This document shows, piece after piece, positions 1-7,974 of a stretch of 64,000 bases of DNA; within the stretch, counting starts at the first letter, position 1; each line of letters opens with the position of its first letter. Below the pieces are notes generated by a model that did no database searches, was not told the DNA's origin, and was given only the letters and a program-made list of their open reading frames with translations. The DNA is from Pseudoalteromonas sp. MM1 (GTDB lineage Bacteria; Pseudomonadota; Gammaproteobacteria; Enterobacterales; Alteromonadaceae), in contig NZ_AP027922.1 of NCBI RefSeq assembly GCF_030296835.1, positions 3,100,001-3,164,000 on the forward strand, given 5' to 3'. The translations under genes were made by a program, and so were the position numbers.

Positions 1-2
1 TA

Positions 3-368
3 CCTTTGTTTAAAGGCAGCGGCAGCCGCATCGAGCAGGTAATCGTTAATCTAATTTTAAATGCTTGCCAAGCGCTTGAAGACAAATCGCAAAAAATCAT
101 TATCACCAGCTATTTCCATACTAAACACAATCAGGTTGTGCTGAGCATTGAAGATCAAGGCGTAGGCATTGATCAACAGCACTTAATTAAGCTTACCGAC
201 CCGTTTTATACCACCAAACGGCAATCGGGTGGCACCGGTTTAGGGCTTTCTGTATCAGCAGGGATCGTGGCAGATCACCAAGGCCAACTCACCTTCAAAT
301 CAACACTCGGTAAAGGCACAAAAGTAAAGCTTTCACTACCCTTATTACAACACGAGAGTGAACTATGA
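3..368 (+). CDS. Two-component sensor histidine kinase, C-terminal ATPase domain (5' end outside window)
   Basis: Only the last 120 or so residues are present; the reading frame is open to the window edge. They form a HATPase_c domain: N box NLILNACQAL, G1 box DQGVGID, F box DPFYTTK and G2 box GGTGLGLSV, all in the usual order. The family autophosphorylates on a histidine and passes the phosphate to a response regulator. Its stop codon overlaps the start of the next gene by 4 bp (ATGA), so the downstream sigma54 regulator is almost certainly its partner. The sensor domain and stimulus are not visible. Confidence 0.9.
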   Translation, partial: PLFKGSGSRIEQVIVNLILNACQALEDKSQKIIITSYFHTKHNQVVLSIEDQGVGIDQQHLIKLTDPFYTTKRQSGGTGLGLSVSAGIVADHQGQLTFKSTLGKGTKVKLSLPLLQHESEL

Positions 369-1777
369 ATACTAATTTATACCCTAGTTTTGAGGTCCTC
401 ATTTGTGATGACGACAACAGCTTTTTACGAAGCATATCGTTTGCAATAGAGCGCTACTGCGGCATTAACAACATTGTACAATGTAACGATAGCCGCGATG
501 TAATAGCTAAACTAAACCAAGGAAATATTCGTGTTGTATTGCTTGATTTAAACATGCCACATATCAGTGGTGATGAACTTATTGCGCAAATTACCGAGCT
601 TTTTCCGCACATTTCGGTGGTGATCATCAGCGGCATTAACCAAGTTGAAGCCGCTGTAAAATGTATAAAATTAGGTGCTTATGGTTATCATGTAAAAACA
701 GAAGATCCCGAACGCCTAAGTAACAGCATAATGCAGGTGGTGCGTTTTCAAGAGCTAAACTTAGAAAACCAAGCCATGCGCGGCTACCTACTAGAAAATC
801 AAACAAGCCTGCATTCTGCGTTTTCTAAAATTATTAGTGTGGATCATCAAATGCATTCGGTGTTTAATTACATCGAATCTATATCAAACAGCCAGCAACC
901 TATTTTAATTACCGGGGAAAGTGGCGTAGGCAAAGAACTTATAGCCAGAGCCATTCACGAAACCAGCGGTTGCAGTGGTGAGCTTGTGTGTGTAAACGTA
1001 GCCGGCCTTGATGATAACTTATTTTCGGATACCTTGTTTGGCCATAAAAAAGGCGCGTTTACGGGCGCAGAGCAAGCCCGTAAAGGTATGATAGAGCGTG
1101 CATCAGGCGGAATATTATTTCTTGATGAAATTGGCGATTTAAACCTCGCCTCACAAGTAAAGTTATTAAGGCTTTTGCAAGAAGGCGAGTATTACCCAGT
1201 AGGCAGCGACACCCCAAAACGCATCAATGCGCGCATTATTGCAGCCACTCACCAAAACTTACTCACTAAAAAAGAAAATGGCGAATTTAGAAATGACTTA
1301 TACTACCGTTTAAAAATTCATCATGTGAATATTCCACCACTTAGGGAGCGCAAACAAGACATCCCTTTACTGCTAGAGCACTTTTTAACGCTTGCCGCAC
1401 AAGAATTTAATAAACCGATGGCAAGTATTCCAAAAGAGCTATTAATTTTACTCGAAAACTATACATTCCCTGGCAATATCAGAGAGCTGCGCGCCATGGC
1501 CTTTGATGCAATGAGCACCCACCAAAGCGGCGCACTATCTATGAAAGCGTTTGAAAGCGTACGCAGCGCCGTGCCCACAATAGATATGCATGCCCAGCTT
1601 TCAAAACCACTGTTTGAGTCGTCATCCACTTTGCCTACACTAAAACAAGCGGCAGAGTTATTAGTCGCCGAGGCAATGAAGCGTGCCAATTCAAATCAAT
1701 CATTAGCTGCACAGTTACTTGGTATATCGCAACCAGCATTAAGTAAGCGACTTAAAAAAGGCCAGCTAGAACCTTAA
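365..1777 (+). CDS. Sigma54-dependent response regulator (REC-AAA+-Fis HTH)
   Basis: NtrC-type regulator of 470 residues. An N-terminal receiver domain has the acidic pocket CDDD near residues 15-17 and the probable phospho-acceptor Asp61 in LLDLNMP. The central AAA+ domain has Walker A GESGVGKE, the sigma54-contacting loop GAFTGA, Walker B LFLDEIGD and the arginine-finger region PPLRERKQDI. A Fis-like helix-turn-helix (SLAAQLLGISQPALSKRL) closes the protein. The intact GAFTGA loop means it should activate sigma54 promoters; rpoN itself lies at 31640. It overlaps the kinase stop by 4 bp and is followed by a strong terminator. Target genes cannot be inferred. Confidence 0.93.
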   Translation: MNTNLYPSFEVLICDDDNSFLRSISFAIERYCGINNIVQCNDSRDVIAKLNQGNIRVVLLDLNMPHISGDELIAQITELFPHISVVIISGINQVEAAVKCIKLGAYGYHVKTEDPERLSNSIMQVVRFQELNLENQAMRGYLLENQTSLHSAFSKIISVDHQMHSVFNYIESISNSQQPILITGESGVGKELIARAIHETSGCSGELVCVNVAGLDDNLFSDTLFGHKKGAFTGAEQARKGMIERASGGILFLDEIGDLNLASQVKLLRLLQEGEYYPVGSDTPKRINARIIAATHQNLLTKKENGEFRNDLYYRLKIHHVNIPPLRERKQDIPLLLEHFLTLAAQEFNKPMASIPKELLILLENYTFPGNIRELRAMAFDAMSTHQSGALSMKAFESVRSAVPTIDMHAQLSKPLFESSSTLPTLKQAAELLVAEAMKRANSNQSLAAQLLGISQPALSKRLKKGQLEP

Positions 1778-1797
1778 AAACAACAAAGATTTAATCA

Positions 1798-1870
1798 AAT
1801 TTTAGGCACAAAAAAGCCCGCAGCATTAACTGCGGGCTTTTTTGTTGAATGAGTGAGTTAGCCATGTAAG
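1798..1870. repeat. Left copy of 73-bp direct repeat (island attachment site)
   Basis: Identical over 73 bp to 7500-7572; the two copies diverge immediately outside these limits. It consists of the rnpB terminator hairpin plus the last bases of rnpB, including the 3' strand of its P1 helix (GGCTAACTC on the minus strand). The full rnpB adjoins the right copy, so this copy is the displaced original end. This is the expected footprint of a site-specific recombinase that inserted at the 3' end of an RNA gene and restored it. Confidence 0.9.
1810..1843 (+). terminator. Rho-independent terminator of the response regulator operon
   Basis: Stem GCCCGCAG / CTGCGGGC with a 6-nt loop, flanked by A-run and T-run so that it can act in both directions. 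It lies 33 bp after the regulator stop codon. It is an exact copy of the rnpB terminator at 7512-7545 and was probably a shared convergent terminator before the island inserted. Confidence 0.85.
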
Positions 1871-2094
1871 TCAACAGGGAAAATAATATAAAAAACTAAA
1901 AATCAATATGTTATAGTTTTTAGTAAGGGAAAATATACAGACTTTGGCACAGTATTTATGCACGTTTATAGATTAAACTTAGGTGTGTGCTCCATAGAAA
2001 GCTTTGATTTACCATTACTAACTAACGTTAATATGTATTAACGTTAGTTGGTTACGGTGACTTATAATACTTGTGATAATTAACTTATACTATT
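1871..2094. other. Island edge without a gene
   Basis: This 224-bp A+T-rich stretch lies between the left repeat and the small membrane protein gene. I see no coding frame with a plausible start. Its only conspicuous structure is the 30-bp palindrome at 2020-2049. Confidence 0.6.
2020..2049. repeat. 30-bp perfect palindrome with 2-bp centre
   Basis: Arms AACTAACGTTAATA and TATTAACGTTAGTT are exact reverse complements separated by TG. Each arm contains the self-complementary octamer TAACGTTA, so the site is a pair of small palindromes inside a larger one. It sits 150 bp inside the left end of the island. It could be a recombinase or regulator binding site; there is no T-run to make it a terminator. 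Confidence 0.7.
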
Positions 2095-2460
2095 CTAAGT
2101 TTTCTTTTTAAAAAGGTTGGTAATACCTGCACCACCACCAACAGCAAGGGTTGAAGCTAAAATAATTTTAACTAAATCAAATTGTTTCAATAGCATTGCG
2201 GTCATCACTAAAACAAAAACCAGTAATACAACACCAAATAAAACAAAGACTGATCTTCTATGTTGTTTATCACTTAACTCTGCATCCAACTGCTCTTGTT
2301 CGGCTTTATTATCGATGTATTTTTCTGCGGCCGTAAAACCCTTTTCAGCAATCATTTCTACTGTTTGAGCTATCTGTTCAATATGTTTCATTCTCACATT
2401 CAGCTGCTCAATATTTGCAGGTAAATCTTTCTCTATTTTTATCTGGCTATCGTCTTTCAC
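2095..2460 (-). CDS. Small coiled-coil membrane protein, unknown function
   Basis: A 121-residue protein starting at GTG with a ribosome binding site (AAGGATG) just upstream. Residues 1-70 are charged and look like a helical coiled coil (IEQLNVRMKHIEQIAQ, AEQEQLDAEL). Two hydrophobic segments follow, around residues 71-90 (VFVLFGVVLLVFVLVMTAML) and 97-112, and a basic KKKT tail ends it. I do not recognise a family. It lies inside the island, on the same strand as hamB and 259 bp downstream of it, so it may be an independent passenger gene. A role beside the defence genes is only a guess. Confidence 0.65.
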   Translation of the reverse strand: MKDDSQIKIEKDLPANIEQLNVRMKHIEQIAQTVEMIAEKGFTAAEKYIDNKAEQEQLDAELSDKQHRRSVFVLFGVVLLVFVLVMTAMLLKQFDLVKIILASTLAVGGGAGITNLFKKKT

Positions 2461-2719
2461 CGTACATCCTTTTACTAAAAATGGAACCAGCCGCGACGAG
2501 TTTATGTACTCGACTGACCGGTGTTGTTAAAGCTTTCTTATATCTTTGAGCGAGGGGAGTCAAATCAAATGATGAATACCTCTATTTTGTTTTGACTAGT
2601 TATGTAGAGTAGAAAAATCCCTTAAAATACACAAACTTATCATTTCCATTGCCGTATTCAAAATCTTCTTCTCACGCTCATTAAGAACAAGTTCAGCTAA
2701 TATACAACAACTAAGTTTC

Positions 2720-5236
2720 TTAAATAAATTTGATAAGCTCATTTGCACATAGCTTTGGGATATTTAAAGAAGATATATCTACTTTTTTTATCTGGTTAAT
2801 ATAGTTTTCAGGCTCATCATGCTCATTAAATTTGAAAACACGATCTAAGTGCAAAGCTGTAAAACGTGATAAACCTACAGACATAAGATTCAAAATGCTT
2901 TTTTTACATGAACCAAATTCTAAATATATATGGTAAGCCTCAATTTCTTCATTTGTCGATAACTTTCTTTCTTCAGCTACATACCTAATAATTTCAATGT
3001 AAGCAGAAAAGTACTTTACCATCTTAAACCTGACATCAGTTTCTAATGACTTTAAACAATTACGAATCTCTGTCGAGGGGTTTACATCTCTCTTCCCTTT
3101 TTTCTCTTCTAAATAAGTAATTCGCCCACTTAATATTTGACCAATAGGCTTACCCCAAACCCATTGATATGAAAGAAAGCTAAGCCAAGGTACATAACTC
3201 TCATGAATATCCCAGTCAAAGCAATGCATTAACACTTTTATAATCTCTTCAACTCTAGCTTTCGCGCCTTGTGTATAAGGATAAATTGGGTAGAAATTTT
3301 CTAAAATATTTTGTGAAGATAGGTATAAATAAAGCCTTTCGAGATAATCAGGTCGAATACTTTGATGATTTTTGACTATTTCAGGTGGAAGCGTAACTTG
3401 AATAGACTCAATTAAGTGTTTAGTTAAATCTATTGAATCTGAATTATTCTCTGATCGGTATTGTTCAAGAAATAAAGAATCTTTGGCATCTAAATAATCA
3501 TTATAAAGCTTCCCTACGGCAATATTCGCTTCGTCAGAACTTTTATCATCGAGATGATCAGTATAATTACCCGATAGTACCCTTTGAATCTCAGTTCCAC
3601 CATCAATCATCAAGTTATTTATCGCTGATGAAATAGTTTGTAACTTATCACCTTTGTAACATTCACTATCCCAATCTTGAGGACGGATACACCAAACATT
3701 TCCATGAAATTCATGTAATAACCTACCAGATCGTCCTGCTAAATTTAAAAAATCAGAACGAGACATAGGATTTTCCCCTGACTTCGGGTTTTCTATCACA
3801 ATATGTTTAGCTGGTAAATTAACACCTTGAAGAAGCGTACTAGTACAAAAAATAGTGGTGATACTTCCTTGCTTATATAATTCCTCTACACCACTTCTTA
3901 AAAGTGATGGCATATTTCCGTAATGAAAAGCTATCCCTTTCTTTAAACAATAAAGTAAAGAATACTCAGGATGTATTTCACTAGAAACAAAATTAACAAA
4001 CACTTCTAACTCAGGTGAGATATCAATTTTTGGTGCTATTTTAGACGCCGCAATAGCTCTATTTTCTGCGCTTATAGGAGTGTTTGAAAACGAAATAACA
4101 GCACTATCTCCGCCAGATAGTGACAGAGCAAAATTAGCAATCTGATCCGCAATACTTTTCCTTAATACAAAAGGGATATCAAACTCTCCAATCTGAATAT
4201 TTTCTCGCTCACCGACAAGCGTTACAGATAAGCGCTTTGTTTTTTTTGGAACTTGATTAACTAGAAGTATATTTTGAGCAACGGGTGAAACTACCTCAGT
4301 AAAAAACTTCCCATTATCTGTACGATTAAATAGAGATAAAAAGTACTCTGGATTATTTATTAGCGGACTAGCGAAAAGTAACTTCACATTTTTAAATTTA
4401 TTTAGTGCAAGGTCTACAGCAGCCTGTAATATAATCCCGCGCTTACCTTTTTGAATTTCATGGGCCTCATCTATGATAAGAGTATCAATATGTGGCAATA
4501 TATCTTTAGAGCTCAAGAAACTAAATAATCTCTCTTGAGTAAAAATATAAACAACATTAGATTTTACTTTTTCACGATTAATAGGAAAAGGAGCAGTACG
4601 AATTATAGCTTTATCTGAACCAATATTTTTTATTGCGCTTCGAACCCTTCCTGAAACCTCTGAAATTAGTGCTCGAGTAGGAACTACATAAACAATGCTC
4701 TCCCCATTACCGTCCCTAATTTGCTCTGACAATGACAAGTTCAAAACAAAAGACTTACCAGCTGATGTTGGAGCTGAAATACTTAGGTTTCGCTCCACTT
4801 TTAAAGAGTTAAACAGCTGTAACTGAAAGTCTGTTAACTGGATTTCTTGGTCATCACAATAAATTGTATTTTCACTTTCCCTTGCTATTATTTCTAAGCG
4901 AAGTGGCGCTGATATACTGTTACCCAAACCATGCCTTTCTTCGAGCAACTTTTTACCAGGGAAGTTACCAATTCTAGACAAAATTACTTCTGCAGCAGAT
5001 TTAACCAACGTGTTTTCACTATTATGCTCTAACAAACGCGTTATAATCTCATAAGACTTATTAATGTCTTCACCTACCCCAAGGGATAAAATTGAAGAGT
5101 AACTTACTAGTGCAGATACTTGCTTGTCGGTTATTTCTACAGAATCTGTTTGTACAAAACTCTTGGGTAATTGTTTTATAACACTTGCCTTGGTTAACTC
5201 CCTTAACAACCGAGGCATATCCTTTTTGCTATTCAT
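2720..5236 (-). CDS. hamB: HamB: Ski2-like SF2 helicase of Hachiman defence
   Basis: An 838-residue superfamily 2 helicase. Visible motifs are Walker A SAPTSAGKS (about 154-162), Ia VVPTRAL, the DEAH box IIDEAHE (about 255-260), motif III region FASPL, motif V TSTLLQGVNLP and motif VI NLAGRSGR (498-505), followed by a helical C-terminal half as in Ski2-like enzymes. In characterised Hachiman systems HamB is the ATP-dependent nucleic-acid sensor that holds the HamA nuclease in check. I chose ATG 5236, 10 bp after the hamA stop and preceded by AGGGA; an in-frame ATG at 5284 would overlap hamA by 38 bp and is less likely. All catalytic motifs look intact. The C-terminus is followed by about 260 bp without a clear gene. 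Confidence 0.9.
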   Translation of the reverse strand: MNSKKDMPRLLRELTKASVIKQLPKSFVQTDSVEITDKQVSALVSYSSILSLGVGEDINKSYEIITRLLEHNSENTLVKSAAEVILSRIGNFPGKKLLEERHGLGNSISAPLRLEIIARESENTIYCDDQEIQLTDFQLQLFNSLKVERNLSISAPTSAGKSFVLNLSLSEQIRDGNGESIVYVVPTRALISEVSGRVRSAIKNIGSDKAIIRTAPFPINREKVKSNVVYIFTQERLFSFLSSKDILPHIDTLIIDEAHEIQKGKRGIILQAAVDLALNKFKNVKLLFASPLINNPEYFLSLFNRTDNGKFFTEVVSPVAQNILLVNQVPKKTKRLSVTLVGERENIQIGEFDIPFVLRKSIADQIANFALSLSGGDSAVISFSNTPISAENRAIAASKIAPKIDISPELEVFVNFVSSEIHPEYSLLYCLKKGIAFHYGNMPSLLRSGVEELYKQGSITTIFCTSTLLQGVNLPAKHIVIENPKSGENPMSRSDFLNLAGRSGRLLHEFHGNVWCIRPQDWDSECYKGDKLQTISSAINNLMIDGGTEIQRVLSGNYTDHLDDKSSDEANIAVGKLYNDYLDAKDSLFLEQYRSENNSDSIDLTKHLIESIQVTLPPEIVKNHQSIRPDYLERLYLYLSSQNILENFYPIYPYTQGAKARVEEIIKVLMHCFDWDIHESYVPWLSFLSYQWVWGKPIGQILSGRITYLEEKKGKRDVNPSTEIRNCLKSLETDVRFKMVKYFSAYIEIIRYVAEERKLSTNEEIEAYHIYLEFGSCKKSILNLMSVGLSRFTALHLDRVFKFNEHDEPENYINQIKKVDISSLNIPKLCANELIKFI

Positions 5237-5246
5237 AAGATCCCTA

Positions 5247-6161
5247 TTAGTCCAAGGCTTTATTAAAGGCATTCCTAAATTCATCTACTGAAGGAAAAGG
5301 TAAAAAAAACACTTCGAATGAAAGCTGTTTACACTTCATATTATCAACTTTAGAAAATAATGATTTTGTCAATCGTTCAGAATCACTTAAAAATTTGCTT
5401 ATAAAATCTGCTGTCATTTCCTTTGGCGTTGACCCATCTAAAGAAGTAAAGTCTTTAAAGTTATAACCAATAAGGCATGCATGGTTAAGCCTCACATTCG
5501 GACCAGCCTCTCCACTTATGATCAAAGATGAAATGGATTTTTTAGTTTCATCATTTGAGTACTTAAAATGCTTTGTAACCATCGTAAATTCATGCTCTAG
5601 CATATCGACGCTGTGAAAGTCATCGATGCTTTTCAAAGCTGCTGTGATGGCAGAGATAGGGTCTATATAGAGCTTTGCTTCTCCGAAGAAAAAGTCGACC
5701 ATATCGTCTTGTTCACTATATCTTGCATGTATCCCATCGGATCCTTTCACCTCATCTCGATGATTTGTTTTTAATTCCATTTTTGACACAATTTGAGGGG
5801 CACCTAATACAGCTTCAACAAGGAAAAAAAGTAGTAATTCGCCAGCCTCTCCCGTTCTATCAGGATTGTTCTCTCCAATTTCAGGGTGCCTAAAGAGTTT
5901 TCGTGCTTCTTTAGTTAATCTAGTTGAATCTCTGGCTGTTAAAACGTCAGGGCGGTTCGCAGAAGATATGCAATAGTCAATAATGTATTCGTATAACAGA
6001 TTGGCTAGAGCCTTAACCATTGGTTCGCCATTCCCATTTAATTTTAGGTAATGAAGTCTAACTTTGGTATTGAGTTCATTAATATCATATTCGTGCTCAA
6101 TAGAACCTATACATGAATCAAAGGTCTTTTTATCAACTGATGCGTAATGATTAATTTTCAT
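5247..6161 (-). CDS. hamA: HamA: DUF1837 nuclease effector of Hachiman defence
   Basis: A 304-residue DUF1837 protein. The family hallmark order is present: GEAGELLLFFLVE (about 104-116), SKMELKTN, then GSDGIH and FGEAKLY. Asp142, Glu161 and Lys163 fit a PD-(D/E)xK nuclease centre, as known for HamA. Characterised HamA degrades DNA when released by HamB, giving abortive defence. The start at ATG 6161 overlaps the preceding gene by 11 bp; no Shine-Dalgarno sequence precedes it (only GGTATAAAAAAT), so translation is probably coupled to that gene. The frame extends upstream to 6338, but this would lie wholly within the neighbour. hamB follows after 10 bp. Confidence 0.9.
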   Translation of the reverse strand: MKINHYASVDKKTFDSCIGSIEHEYDINELNTKVRLHYLKLNGNGEPMVKALANLLYEYIIDYCISSANRPDVLTARDSTRLTKEARKLFRHPEIGENNPDRTGEAGELLLFFLVEAVLGAPQIVSKMELKTNHRDEVKGSDGIHARYSEQDDMVDFFFGEAKLYIDPISAITAALKSIDDFHSVDMLEHEFTMVTKHFKYSNDETKKSISSLIISGEAGPNVRLNHACLIGYNFKDFTSLDGSTPKEMTADFISKFLSDSERLTKSLFSKVDNMKCKQLSFEVFFLPFPSVDEFRNAFNKALD

Positions 6162-6696
6162 ATTTTTTATACCAATCAATGAATTTACCAGAAATTGTTT
6201 TAGTAAGACTTGATCGATATTGAAGTTTATCGGGTTTAGATATCCAGCTAGAAGGAAAGTTATCGACCTTATAATCAAAGCCTTCAATGAACTTTTCACA
6301 TTTGTAAGTGAAATCTTTATCTCTAAATTTATACTCACTAGATTCTAATAGGCTTCTAGCCGCATCAGTAAAACATTGAAAGTTAGTTTTTTCTTTAGCC
6401 GTTATAGCTGATTTATAGCTCCAATCAGCATCTGTTGAATCATCAAAGTGAATTGCGTGAAAGCATTTAGTATTAAACTGTCCAGTATTCTTTATACAAA
6501 ACATGTTTATGTTATCTTCAGAGCCCGACTTCCATGTAAATTCGTGATGGCGGAGGTAAAGTGCAAGTACATTAGCAAATTCAGGGTGAGACCTAGAAAT
6601 AACTGTTTCGGTGTTCAGTATTTTTTTAAAGTACTCAATTGCTTGAGATTGAGTTTGAAAACTAATTCCACTTTGAAGTTGAATAGGCTTTGCCAT
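6151..6696 (-). CDS. DCL-family (DUF3223-like) protein, first gene of the Hachiman operon
   Basis: A 181-residue protein beginning MAKPIQL at ATG 6696, with AAGGAC nine bases upstream; an in-frame start at 6723 lacks such a site. The N-terminal 110 residues resemble the DCL/DUF3223 family: a helix-rich start (SQAIEYFKKIL), a long helix ending ALYLRHHEF, and the segment NTKCFHAIHFDD followed by DWSYKSAI. The plant founder (DCL) acts in plastid rRNA processing; the bacterial members are uncharacterised as far as I know. The C-terminal 60 residues are charged and unrecognised. It is the promoter-proximal gene, and its stop codon lies inside hamA, so co-expression is certain if the operon is transcribed from the promoter found upstream. 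Function in defence is inference. Confidence 0.75.
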   Translation of the reverse strand: MAKPIQLQSGISFQTQSQAIEYFKKILNTETVISRSHPEFANVLALYLRHHEFTWKSGSEDNINMFCIKNTGQFNTKCFHAIHFDDSTDADWSYKSAITAKEKTNFQCFTDAARSLLESSEYKFRDKDFTYKCEKFIEGFDYKVDNFPSSWISKPDKLQYRSSLTKTISGKFIDWYKKYEN

Positions 6697-6804
6697 AAAA
6701 GTCCTTGTAATAATCGGAAACAACCCAATTTTGATATTAACATTTTAAAAACAAAAGTCATCGAAAACTAATTTGGGTCACTCAGGCAGACTACTCAAGT
6801 AAAA

Positions 6805-6833
6805 ATTATACAATGTCTATTTGGTAATGTGAT
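6805..6833 (-). promoter_or_regulatory. Candidate promoter of the DCL-hamA-hamB operon
   Basis: On the minus strand a perfect -10 TATAAT (6805-6810) is preceded, after a 17-bp spacer, by ATCACA (6828-6833, four of six matches to TTGACA). It overlaps the end of the recombinase remnant and lies about 110 bp upstream of the first gene's ATG. It is the best sigma70-like site in the gap; the intervening leader shows no strong hairpin. Confidence 0.45.
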
Positions 6834-7423
6834 AAGAATTAACTACTTCGTTAAGTCGATATATACTAGCACCACCATGCGTGTATTTATAAGTTATACC
6901 ACCTTTAGAAAGTTCATGCCCAACAACCTGTTGTATCAATGAAAGAACAAACGAATGATTATTACGTATATTACTTATGAAAGTATGTCTGAAGCTGTGA
7001 TAACTGCGTAGTTCATCTAATTCATTCACACTCGGTATTTCCAGCTCCACAACTAAACGACCAAACCAACTAGTGATACTCTCAGCTGAAGTTATTTCAT
7101 AGAGAATACGCTCTTGCGCCCGCTCTACATACTCTAAAAAACCAAGTTTGATTAAGCGTTTATGGATAGGAATTTTACGTTTAGCGTTATTCGCTTTGAG
7201 GCATTGTGATTCGTATTCATCAGTAACCAATATATAGTTAATATCATCTTCAATACGAATATTAGGCTTTCTCAACTGATAAATTTCTGTACTCCTTGAG
7301 CCTGTATACTTGGCTAATAATAGTGACCACTTTTGCCACGCATGTTTTGTTTTCATTGCGAAGGCTTCAAACTTTTTAGGTTCTTCACTATTAAAAGCAC
7401 CACGTATACGCTGCTCAAAGTCT
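6817..7423 (-). pseudogene. Tyrosine recombinase/integrase, truncated to the catalytic domain
   Basis: The frame reads from a stop at 7423 and from ATG 7356 encodes 179 residues. It is the catalytic domain of a phage-type integrase: GSRSTEI holds the first active-site Arg, HSFRHTF the His-x-x-Arg box, GHELSKG the third His region, and YTHG the probable nucleophile Tyr. The residues just before ATG 7356 (RGAFNSEEPKKFEAFA) still match the usual start of this domain, so the reading frame was once longer. The SAM-like core-binding and arm-binding domains are missing, and only 77 bp separate the stop from the attachment repeat. It is probably inactive, which would fix the island in place. Confidence 0.8.
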
Positions 7424-7499
7424 CATTTTATAGTACATGGTGAAGCTGAAATACTAATGAGTGCAGCTAACAAATAGAAGAAAATTAGTAACTTATCTT

Positions 7500-7549
7500 A
7501 ATTTTAGGCACAAAAAAGCCCGCAGCATTAACTGCGGGCTTTTTTGTTG

Positions 7550-7572
<23 letters not shown>
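7500..7572. repeat. Right copy of 73-bp direct repeat (attachment site within rnpB)
   Basis: Perfect match to 1798-1870. This copy is continuous with the complete RNase P RNA gene and supplies its last 23 or so nucleotides plus its terminator. The recombinase remnant lies beside this end, the usual arrangement for an integrative element. Confidence 0.9.
7512..7545 (-). terminator. rnpB terminator
   Basis: Stem GCCCGCAG / CTGCGGGC with A-run and T-run, immediately after the 3' end of RNase P RNA on the minus strand. It is part of the duplicated attachment sequence. Confidence 0.85.
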
Positions 7573-7931
<359 letters not shown>

Positions 7932-7974
7932 GGCGCGCAGTATACATGAGCTGTGCCTTGTACGCAGTAAAGAT

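Noticed and set aside
5236..5284. A hamB start at 5284
   Set aside because: It would overlap hamA by 38 bp and lacks a ribosome site, whereas ATG 5236 has AGGGA at good spacing.
6161..6338. A longer hamA starting at 6338
   Set aside because: The extra 59 residues would lie wholly inside the DCL-like gene, are hydrophobic and unlike DUF1837 proteins. ATG 6161 gives the normal family length.
1871..7499. Island as a prophage
   Set aside because: No capsid, tail, terminase, lysis or repressor genes are present; only the recombinase remnant and cargo genes.
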